DNA of 6,409 bases from Candidatus Zixiibacteriota bacterium (lineage in GTDB: Bacteria > Zixibacteria > MSB-5A5 > JAABVY01): positions 1 to 6,409 of the forward strand of contig WJIM01000364.1 of NCBI GenBank assembly GCA_014730285.1. The letters are read 5' to 3'. How positions within the stretch are numbered: position 1 is the first letter of the stretch; every line of letters begins with the position of its first letter. This document shows positions 1 through 5,765 of the stretch, piece after piece. The position numbers and the translations under genes were made by a program. Below the pieces are notes generated by a model. That model did no database searches, was not told where the DNA came from, and saw only the letters and a program-made list of their open reading frames with translations.

Positions 1-399
1 GTGGTAAAGACTATCGCAACCTCGGAGAACACATTCAAAAACGGCAAAGAATTCGCGGAGTCTGTCGGTAAGACCTCGGTAACCTGCGGGGATCGACCCG
101 GCTTTGTGGTTAACCGTCTTCTGGTGCCGTATCTTCTGGATGCCGTGCGCATTCTCGAAGATGGCACTGCCACTAAAGAGGATATCGATAACGGTATGAT
201 GCTGGGATGCGGCCATCCCATGGGACCTCTGACATTGATAGATTTTATCGGACTGGATACGATTCTGTTTATCGGCGACATAATGTTCGAGGAATTCAAG
301 GGCTCCCATTTCGCTGCGCCGCCGCTTCTCAGGCGAATGGTGAACATGGGCTATCTTGGCAAAAAGAGCGGAAGAGGATTTTACGACTATACAAAGTGA
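1..399 (+). CDS. hbd: 3-hydroxybutyryl-CoA (3-hydroxyacyl-CoA) dehydrogenase, C-terminal part (5' end outside window)
   Basis: This is the last 132 codons of an NAD(P)-dependent 3-hydroxyacyl-CoA dehydrogenase, which oxidises 3-hydroxybutyryl-CoA to acetoacetyl-CoA (or the reverse) in the cytoplasm. The family is about 280-290 residues long, so the Rossmann NAD-binding domain and the catalytic His/Glu pair lie upstream of the window. What remains is the all-helical C-terminal domain: PGFVVNR at residues 33-39 (its Asn38 probably corresponds to the active-site Asn of this family), HPMGP at 72-76, GLD at 84-86, and the family-typical ending LGKKSGRGFYDY at 119-130. The GTG at base 1 is very likely an internal valine codon, because family homology continues right up to the window edge. 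The stop is TGA at 397-399, six bases before the crotonase gene, so the two are an operon. The family is clear; substrate chain length and the choice between Hbd and PaaH/FadB-like roles cannot be settled from this fragment. Confidence 0.92.
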   Translation: MVKTIATSENTFKNGKEFAESVGKTSVTCGDRPGFVVNRLLVPYLLDAVRILEDGTATKEDIDNGMMLGCGHPMGPLTLIDFIGLDTILFIGDIMFEEFKGSHFAAPPLLRRMVNMGYLGKKSGRGFYDYTK

Positions 400-405
400 G
401 GGAAG

Positions 406-1185
406 ATGGATTACAATAATATTTTAGTGGAAAAGGAAGATCATCTGGCGGTCATAACGATCAACCGTCCCAAAGCATTGAATGCATTGAACGATGATAC
501 ATTGACCGAAATCGACAAAGCTTTCACCGAATTAATGGAGGACGGTCAGACCCGTGTGGTGATTTTCACCGGCGCTGAGAAGGCTTTTGTTGCCGGAGCA
601 GATATCAAGGAATTGATGGAAGCTGACGGCGAGAAGGCCAAGGTGATATCCTCCAAGGGCAATACGCTGTTTAGGCTTATCGAGAGTTCAGACCTGGTTT
701 CAATCGCGGCGGTTAACGGTTTCGCTCTGGGCGGCGGATGCGAGCTGGCTATGGCCTGCGATATCAGGGTAGCCTCGGAAAAAGCAAAACTGGGACAGCC
801 CGAGGTTAACCTGGGACTGATTCCCGGATACGGCGGCACGCAAAGGCTCACTCGTCTGGTGGGAAAAGGCAAGGCCAAGGAGCTGATTTTCACGGCCGAT
901 ATGGTTGATGCCAAGGACGCCCTGAAAATGGGCCTGGTAGAAAAGGTTGTCGATCCCGACAAGCTGATGGAGAAGGCCAAAAAGATGGCCAATAAGATTA
1001 TCGCCAAGGGACCTGTTGCTGTGAAGCTGGCCAAGCAGGCGATCAATTTCGGTTCCGAGACCAGCCTTCCCGACGGCATCGCTTTCGAGATCGAAAAATT
1101 CGGACAGGTATGCTCCACCGAGGATAAGAATGAGGGCACCCAGGCCTTTCTGGAAAAACGTGCTCCCGAATTCAAGGCTAAATAG
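406..1185 (+). CDS. crt: Enoyl-CoA hydratase / crotonase (3-hydroxybutyryl-CoA dehydratase)
   Basis: A complete 259-residue crotonase, the usual length for the family. It adds water to trans-2-enoyl-CoA (crotonyl-CoA) to give 3-hydroxyacyl-CoA, or the reverse. Visible motifs are AFVAGADIKEL at 60-70, with the oxyanion-hole Ala near 65; ALGGGCELAMACD at 107-119, with the second oxyanion-hole Gly110 and catalytic Glu113; and GQPEVNLGLIPG at 130-141, with catalytic Glu133. The 20-residue spacing of the two glutamates matches rat mitochondrial hydratase (Glu144/Glu164), so this is an active hydratase rather than an isomerase-only or degenerate member. The N-terminal NRPKALNALN (20-29) and the C-terminal half strongly resemble clostridial Crt. 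The start ATG at 406 has GAGGG at 398-402, overlapping the stop of the upstream dehydrogenase, which implies translational coupling. The product would supply or use the substrate of that dehydrogenase, as in beta-oxidation or butyrate-type metabolism. Direction and chain length are not determinable here. Confidence 0.95.
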   Translation: MDYNNILVEKEDHLAVITINRPKALNALNDDTLTEIDKAFTELMEDGQTRVVIFTGAEKAFVAGADIKELMEADGEKAKVISSKGNTLFRLIESSDLVSIAAVNGFALGGGCELAMACDIRVASEKAKLGQPEVNLGLIPGYGGTQRLTRLVGKGKAKELIFTADMVDAKDALKMGLVEKVVDPDKLMEKAKKMANKIIAKGPVAVKLAKQAINFGSETSLPDGIAFEIEKFGQVCSTEDKNEGTQAFLEKRAPEFKAK

Positions 1186-1246
1186 GATATTATAATTTTT
1201 GCGCGGCCAGGAATTTTAAGGCTGTCCCATAAGATTGATTTTTTTG

Positions 1247-1302
1247 AAGTCTGTCCAGTTCCTGCTCCCGATGAAATCGGGAGTTTGAACTGACAGTTAC
1301 TT
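1247..1302. repeat. Long imperfect inverted repeat (56-nt extended hairpin)
   Basis: The core is a perfect 8-bp stem, CTCCCGAT (1265-1272) and ATCGGGAG (1276-1283), with a GAA loop. After a 3x3 internal loop (1262-1264 against 1284-1286) the pairing resumes with AGTTC/GAACT (1257-1261, 1287-1291). It continues past a single bulged C (1256) with CTGTC/GACAG (1251-1255, 1292-1296), and past a TT bulge (1297-1298) with AAGT/ACTT (1247-1250, 1299-1302). That gives 22 base pairs in all. No T run follows on the + strand, although a run of seven T lies just before it, so it is not an ordinary terminator for the crotonase gene. It may be a REP-like dispersed element or a transcript-end stabilising structure; which one is unknown. 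Confidence 0.7.
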
Positions 1303-1348
1303 AATATCTTGAAGCACACAAAATTATCAGTGCGGCCGTCGGATCACA

Positions 1349-1367
1349 ATCCCGTCTTCGACGGAAT
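1349..1367. repeat. Short hairpin with TTC loop
   Basis: CCGTC (1352-1356) and GACGG (1360-1364) form a perfect 5-bp stem around TTC. One mismatch (1351/1365) and two more pairs (1349-1350 with 1366-1367) extend it. The design, a GC-rich stem with a 3-nt loop, resembles the core of the larger hairpin about 75 bp upstream, so the two could be parts of one composite element. On its own it is short and could be chance. Confidence 0.4.
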
Positions 1368-1477
1368 CAGGATCTAACGCAACTCATAAAGGGACTTGTA
1401 AGACAACCTCCCCCTTCCTGACCGCAAATACCCCGCAGGAAAGGATTTCCCCCAGCGCATAAATGTAACTGGTGGTC

Positions 1478-1549
1478 TCATTCTGAAGGAGTGAAACGAC
1501 CGAAGAATCCCTTACTAATCAAATAGATTCTTCGCTTCGCTCAGAATGA
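1478..1549. repeat. Palindromic intergenic repeat, TCATTCTGA...TCAGAATGA type
   Basis: The two outer arms TCATTCTGA (1478-1486) and TCAGAATGA (1541-1549) are perfect reverse complements. So are the inner arms CGAAGAATC (1501-1509) and GATTCTTCG (1526-1534). Between outer and inner arms lie 14 nt on the left and 6 nt (CTTCGC, 1535-1540) on the right; the left arm looks like a diverged copy with an insertion. The terminal loop is 16 nt (1510-1525). The right half reads like the GAATGACA-flanked repeats that I recall as dispersed, multi-copy intergenic elements in many environmental bacterial genomes. The palindrome is directly visible; the multi-copy status is inferred from memory. Confidence 0.65.
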
Positions 1550-1632
1550 CAATCTCATCGGAACCTTTTTAAAACAATAATATATTTATCATTCCAATCT
1601 TTGTCCTTTCTCAACAATACCAAAAATTCCGG

Positions 1633-1660
1633 TTGAAAAACGGAATCAAATTGCTATTAT
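1633..1660 (+). promoter_or_regulatory. Candidate sigma-70-like promoter for the ybjQ-like gene, with an inverted repeat over the -35 element
   Basis: TTGAAA (1633-1638) and TATTAT (1655-1660) are separated by 16 nt, and TGC directly before the -10 box gives an extended -10 (TGCTATTAT, 1652-1660). A start of transcription near 1667 would leave a short leader with AGGAG at 1678-1682. The -35 box lies inside a perfect inverted repeat, ATTCCG (1626-1631) and CGGAAT (1641-1646) with a 9-nt spacer, which could be an operator. FCB bacteria often use other promoter consensus sequences, so this is a candidate only. Confidence 0.45.
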
Positions 1661-1690
1661 AGAGGATTATCATAATCAGGAGAATTCAAA

Positions 1691-2005
1691 ATGATATTAT
1701 CCACAACACCCGCACTCGAAGGTAAAACAATCGAAGAATATATGGGTATCGTAACCGGCGAGGCTATCCTCGGCGCCAATATTGTCCGTGACATTTTTGC
1801 ATCAATCACAGATATAGTAGGCGGAAGATCGGGCAAATATGAGAAGGAACTTGCCAAAGCGCGCCAGATTGCATTGAAGGAGATGTCCGAGGAGGCCCAC
1901 AGCATCGGGGGTAATGCTGTGGTAGGAGTTGACCTCGATTATGAGGTTATTCGCGACGGGATGCTCATGGTTTCGGCCTCAGGGACGGCCGTGAAAATTA
2001 GTTAA
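1691..2005 (+). CDS. ybjQ: YbjQ family (UPF0145 / DUF74) protein
   Basis: A 104-residue protein that matches Escherichia coli YbjQ along nearly its whole length. Landmarks are the N-terminal STTPALEGKTIEEY (4-17), the block VTGEAILGANIVRD (21-34), DIVGGRSGKYEKEL (41-54), NAVVGVDLDYE (75-85) and the end MLMVSASGTAVK (91-102). There is no signal peptide or membrane segment, so it is cytoplasmic. Structures of the family show small alpha/beta subunits packed as pentamers. The biological role is not established, and the common label 'heavy-metal-binding' is weakly based: this copy has no cysteine and a single histidine (His70). The start at 1691 is supported by AGGAG at 1678-1682 with 8 nt spacing and by agreement with the family N-terminus. 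It appears to have its own promoter and is probably monocistronic or followed by the peptidase gene 79 bp downstream. Confidence 0.93.
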   Translation: MILSTTPALEGKTIEEYMGIVTGEAILGANIVRDIFASITDIVGGRSGKYEKELAKARQIALKEMSEEAHSIGGNAVVGVDLDYEVIRDGMLMVSASGTAVKIS

Positions 2006-2084
2006 GCGGGATAGAACGGCAACTGCCCGTGAGACGTTATACCTTTAGCGTAGTTAAAGTCTATGGAACCTACATGGAGTAAAA

Positions 2085-5000
2085 ATGAAATATAAAACCC
2101 TATTGCTCGTTTGCTTCGTTTTTTTATTTTCTGCTCTTTTTGTCAATCCTCTGCGAGCTTCCAAAATTCATCCCGCACTTAAGCAGCAGATTGCCCAAAG
2201 CCAGAATGAATACCAGAAAGTAGTCATCCGTTTGGATGACAGACTGGATAAACAGAGCTTAAATCAGAAACTGTCGCTGGCATCTTACACACGCCAGGCG
2301 GCACATGCAAAGGCAGTGACCGCGCTAAAGTCGCATGCCGTCAGAACACAGAGCGACATTCTTCAATTTCTCGAAAAGGAGCAGGCCAACGGCAATGTTC
2401 TCGCATTTAAGAGCTACTGGATCGATAACCTGATCTGGGCCAGTGTCAGATCTGATTTTCTTAAGGAGCTCGAGCAATTCGATGAAATAGATTTAATATA
2501 TCCCGAAATTAAGGTCTCCGTTATCGAGCCGATAACCCAGGCATCACCGGTTTCCCCCGGTCAGGTTGGAGTGACCGAGGAGCTGGAAGCGATTGGAGCA
2601 GACAGCGCCTGGAAACTGGGTTATACCGGTGAGGGTACACTTGTAGCCACTTTCGACACTGGAGTGGAAGGGGATCATCCCGCCTTAACAGAAAACTACC
2701 GGGGAACTAACGGTTATTCCTACGAGCAGTGCTGGTTCGATCCTATAGATAATGATACATTTCCCCACATATTCGATCAGGTCGGCCAGACTCAGCGCAG
2801 AGCTCATGGCACCGCAACTATCGGCATAATAGTGGGAAAGGATGATGTCAGCGGCGATACCGTTGGTGTGGCTTTTGGCGCGCAATGGATATCGGCCGGT
2901 GTTATCGATATTCCCAACGATCAGCCCAACCAGCAGTATTATCTTCTCGATGCTTTTCAGTGGGCTGCCGATCCCGACGGCGATCCGAACACTATTTCGG
3001 ATGTTCCCGATGTTCTCTCGAATTCGTGGGGATATCCCAATACCGGGCTGGGCTGTTCGGACCTGTTTTACGGAGTGATCGATAATCTTGAAGCGCTGGG
3101 TGTGGTGGTGATGTTTTCGTCTGGAAATTTCGGTTCCAACTACCGCACGCTTGCAAATCCGGCAAACCGCGCGACCACAGCTTATAATTCATTTGCGGTG
3201 GGAATGATTAGCAGCAGTTATGATGATATCACTGTCGATTTTACCTCCTCCCGCGGGCCCTCCAACTGCAACCTTGAGATAATCAAACCCAATGTTGTTG
3301 CGCCGGGAAGAGGTGTAACTACTATTGCACCGGAAGAATTGTATCCGGGAGGTATCGTTACGAATTTTACCGGGACATCGTTTTCATGTCCCTACGCAGC
3401 CGGTGCAGCTTTGATATTGCGCCAGGCAAATCCCAACGCTCCGGTTGATTCGATAAAGAAAGCTTTGATGTTATCTGCCACTGATATCGATGAGCCCGGA
3501 CCGGATTCGGCGGCCGGATACGGCCTGATAAATATACCGGCGGCGCTGGAAATGCTGACATCCGTAAGCGAGCCGAATATTGAACTGCAATCCCTCACTT
3601 CGCCTTCCATAATTCCGGGACAGCAGGTTGAATTCTATGTCACGATTCAAAACACGGGACTGGGCACTACCGGAATTACCGGGACGCTCCGTTCCAGCAA
3701 TAGTAGTATTTTGGTAAATGATTCGGTTGCTGATTTTGGCGACATTGCTCAGAATGCCTCAGCCAATAACATCTCTGACGAATTTGAAATATCTGTCTCA
3801 TCATTGCTGGGTGAGGGAAGATATCCACTTGAATTGTTCATAACGGATGGAAACTCATATTCAAAAGCCCTGAACGTCTTTATCGAGGTGGGTGAGAACC
3901 AGCAGGAGCAGACATTCACCATTGATATCGGGGCATTTGCTTTTACCGTATCCAATCATGGGATTTATGGTTTAGGTCCGGGGTCTTTCTCCAATCTGGG
4001 AGGAGTCGGTTTTGTATTTCCTGTCGGACAGGGTGAAATTTCGAGCCTGTACGAAATGGGCCTGATGGTCGGGACTGACCCGGATCATATATCCGATGCA
4101 ATCAATAACATCGCACATCTTTTCGACAGGGATTTTGTGGTAGCCTCAGGCGGAAATTTCGAGGTGACAGCACCGTCAGAAGGTCCCGCCCAGAAAACCA
4201 GGTCTGTCTTCACAGATACCAATGCGGTTAATCCGCTAGGCATAAAAATCACTCAGGAGACTTATGCTTATGACACGGAAATCGATGATCATTTCATGAT
4301 ATTCGTATATGCCCTCGAGAATATATCCGACAGCACAATCGAAAATATATATACCTCTCTTTACACCGACTGGGACCTGTATACACCCCAGGGCGGGCTG
4401 GTAGATATGACCGCCTTTGATCGGCAAAATTCTATTGGATATATGTATGAATATCTGGGTGACGATTACCGCGGTGTTGCGGTTTTAAACGATGAGGGCA
4501 TTAAATCTTTCAGATCAATAAACAGGGAAAATTATTACGGCACGACCGGCTTTTCAAATCAGGAGAAATGGGATTTTATGTCCCAGGGTTTTGTGGATAC
4601 CGCCAGTACTGAATTTGGAGATTACTCGAGCCTGACGACGACCGGACCGTTTACATTGGCGCCCGGGGAAGTCGACACAGCCGCATTTGCGATTATCGCT
4701 TCCGACAATGAAGCCGATCTTTTAACGCTTTATGCTCCCCAGGCAAATACGGAGTACACCGATTCTCTGCCGAGAGATGTTGTCCCTCCCGGTTTTACAG
4801 TCGATCTTTTTCTGAATCCGGTTCTGCCGTTTGAACTGGATATATACTCGCATCCCTCGGAGGATTTGCTGATCCCTCCCGAAGTGAGGATTACATCACC
4901 TTCGAATATCGAGCTTTTAAGTATGGAGGAGCTTGCAGGTCATGATCTGGCAACCTATGTCGGAGATTATCGTATCACCGAATCCGGCTCCTACAGCCTC

Positions 5001-5753
5001 TCTGTCTGTGGAAAAGATTTATCCCATAACGATAGCTGCGAGATTATGGATTTTACCGCCGGGATAATATTGCCGGCAAAGAAAGCCGTCGTCGGGAGTT
5101 TTGCCGGAACTTATGAAATAGAGATACCCTCGGGCGCGGTCAGCCGTGAGGGGCTCTTGCTTCTGGAGGAAAATGAAATTGAAAAAGTAGTATCGCAGAC
5201 TCTAAATATCGGTCCTGATTTTGAGGCTTTAAAAGTGCTAAATATGAGCTCCGGATTTAAGCTCGTAAACGGCATGGCAAAAATAGAAATAGATCTGGAT
5301 CGAATTGATCTGCATGGCTACTCGAAAGAATCACTGGTGTTGATAAGTACCGAGAATGGCACAAAATTACCGCTGGAAATCAATCCGGTTGACAATAGCG
5401 TAAATGGCCATATCGCGGATTTTGGCGAGTATGTCCTGGCGGTTCAAAAGACTTCATCCCCCGGTCAGCTGCCAACCGCCTACGAGCTTCATCAAAATGT
5501 CCCCAATCCGTTTAATCCCCGCACAAGGATATCATTCAGCCTGCCGGAAAATTCGCATGTGAATATAGAGATTTTTAATATTCTGGGACAGAGGGTGACG
5601 ACTCTTGCAGATGATAACTACCCGGCGGGAAATCATGATGTAATCTGGGAAAGCAGGAATTCGAATGGGGAGAATGTCAGCACGGGAATTTATTTTTATC
5701 GCCTGACCACGGAAAGATTCACACAAACAAAGCGGATGCTGCTGTTGAAATAA
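2085..5753 (+). CDS. Secreted subtilisin-like (S8) serine peptidase with C-terminal T9SS type A-like sorting domain
   Basis: A 1222-residue exported endopeptidase. Residues 1-25 are a signal peptide (basic start, hydrophobic 6-20, likely cleavage after LRA). Residues about 40-150 look like an I9-type propeptide that would be removed on activation. The S8 domain (about 165-490) has all catalytic residues: Asp191 (TFDTGVEGDHP), His241 (AHGTATIGI), oxyanion Asn348 (SSGNFG) and Ser432 (GTSFSCPYAAG). It resembles bacillopeptidase F-like enzymes. Next come a CARDB-like beta domain (about 497-603), a beta-rich module I cannot name (611-895), an Ig-like segment with a probable disulfide Cys975-Cys985, and a ZU5-like segment (999-1120, IPSGAVS). 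The last domain (about 1133-1222) has NPFNP at 1141-1145, GIYFYRL at 1201-1207 and the end KRMLLLK, as in T9SS type A sorting/FlgD-like domains, implying export across the outer membrane and surface attachment or release. The ATG at 2085 has GGAG at 2076-2079. Target proteins are unknown; extracellular protein degradation is the simplest role. Confidence 0.93.
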   Translation: MKYKTLLLVCFVFLFSALFVNPLRASKIHPALKQQIAQSQNEYQKVVIRLDDRLDKQSLNQKLSLASYTRQAAHAKAVTALKSHAVRTQSDILQFLEKEQANGNVLAFKSYWIDNLIWASVRSDFLKELEQFDEIDLIYPEIKVSVIEPITQASPVSPGQVGVTEELEAIGADSAWKLGYTGEGTLVATFDTGVEGDHPALTENYRGTNGYSYEQCWFDPIDNDTFPHIFDQVGQTQRRAHGTATIGIIVGKDDVSGDTVGVAFGAQWISAGVIDIPNDQPNQQYYLLDAFQWAADPDGDPNTISDVPDVLSNSWGYPNTGLGCSDLFYGVIDNLEALGVVVMFSSGNFGSNYRTLANPANRATTAYNSFAVGMISSSYDDITVDFTSSRGPSNCNLEIIKPNVVAPGRGVTTIAPEELYPGGIVTNFTGTSFSCPYAAGAALILRQANPNAPVDSIKKALMLSATDIDEPGPDSAAGYGLINIPAALEMLTSVSEPNIELQSLTSPSIIPGQQVEFYVTIQNTGLGTTGITGTLRSSNSSILVNDSVADFGDIAQNASANNISDEFEISVSSLLGEGRYPLELFITDGNSYSKALNVFIEVGENQQEQTFTIDIGAFAFTVSNHGIYGLGPGSFSNLGGVGFVFPVGQGEISSLYEMGLMVGTDPDHISDAINNIAHLFDRDFVVASGGNFEVTAPSEGPAQKTRSVFTDTNAVNPLGIKITQETYAYDTEIDDHFMIFVYALENISDSTIENIYTSLYTDWDLYTPQGGLVDMTAFDRQNSIGYMYEYLGDDYRGVAVLNDEGIKSFRSINRENYYGTTGFSNQEKWDFMSQGFVDTASTEFGDYSSLTTTGPFTLAPGEVDTAAFAIIASDNEADLLTLYAPQANTEYTDSLPRDVVPPGFTVDLFLNPVLPFELDIYSHPSEDLLIPPEVRITSPSNIELLSMEELAGHDLATYVGDYRITESGSYSLSVCGKDLSHNDSCEIMDFTAGIILPAKKAVVGSFAGTYEIEIPSGAVSREGLLLLEENEIEKVVSQTLNIGPDFEALKVLNMSSGFKLVNGMAKIEIDLDRIDLHGYSKESLVLISTENGTKLPLEINPVDNSVNGHIADFGEYVLAVQKTSSPGQLPTAYELHQNVPNPFNPRTRISFSLPENSHVNIEIFNILGQRVTTLADDNYPAGNHDVIWESRNSNGENVSTGIYFYRLTTERFTQTKRMLLLK
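3915..4769 (+). other. Unnamed beta-rich module inside the S8 peptidase (residues 611-895)
   Basis: This stretch lies between the CARDB-like domain and the Ig-like segment and matches no Pfam family I can name. Landmarks are FAFTVSNHGIYG (618-629), a glycine-rich GFVFPVGQGE (642-651), MGLMVGTD (658-665), NPLGIKITQETYAY (716-729), a hydrophobic strand HFMIFVYALENIS (736-748), SLYTDWDLY (758-766) and TTGPFTLAPGEVD (852-864). I recall similarly ordered motifs (a PLGI..TQ..YA block, an F-x-Y-x-I-x-N strand, a TGPF-x-LAPG block) in other large secreted proteins of FCB metagenomes, so it may be a shared surface or binding domain. The boundaries are approximate. Confidence 0.5.
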
Positions 5754-5756
5754 GAG

Positions 5757-5760
5757 GGAG
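5757..5760 (+). promoter_or_regulatory. Ribosome binding site of the HYR-like lipoprotein gene
   Basis: GGAG at 5757-5760, part of a longer purine run (5754-5760) that directly follows the peptidase stop codon. Two ATG codons follow, at 5766 and 5769, with spacings of 5 and 8 nt. Both are plausible and the choice changes only one residue; I use 5766. Confidence 0.6.
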
Positions 5761-5765
5761 ACCTG

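Larger units (their letters stand above)
1186..1690. other. 505-bp non-coding gap with inverted repeats and an AT-rich promoter region
   Basis: No convincing gene was found here on either strand. The first part (about 1215-1560) is filled with inverted repeats, listed separately at 1247-1302, 1349-1367 and 1478-1549. Between them, at 1415-1441, lies a weak 6-bp stem (TTCCTG/CAGGAA) around a 15-nt loop. The last part (about 1565-1690) is AT-rich and carries the promoter candidate of the following gene. I see no canonical rho-independent terminator (GC-rich stem followed directly by a T run) behind the crotonase gene. The gap separates the acyl-CoA operon from the ybjQ-like gene, so they are probably different transcription units. 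Confidence 0.75.

Noticed and set aside
1..3. GTG at base 1 as a true start codon
   Set aside because: The protein lacks the family's N-terminal Rossmann domain and the homology continues to the edge, so the gene is cut by the window.
207..419. 70-codon + strand frame overlapping the dehydrogenase end and the crotonase start
   Set aside because: Out of frame inside two well-supported genes, with no family resemblance.
1186..1260. Terminator directly after the crotonase gene
   Set aside because: There is a run of seven T near 1239-1245 but no stable GC-rich stem immediately before it.
546..1319. 257-codon open frame on the minus strand
   Set aside because: It lies mostly antisense to the well-supported crotonase gene and its product is serine-rich and low in recognisable motifs; a shadow of the coding strand.
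1186..1690. CRISPR array or tRNA in the large gap
   Set aside because: No regularly spaced direct repeats and no cloverleaf-like arrangement were seen; the repeats are inverted and differ from each other.
1657..1905. 82-codon open frame on the minus strand
   Set aside because: Antisense to the ybjQ-like gene, with no recognisable product.
2016..2030. Small hairpin after ybjQ as a terminator
   Set aside because: Five base pairs with a bulge, a 4-nt loop and no following T run; too weak, so readthrough into the peptidase gene cannot be excluded.
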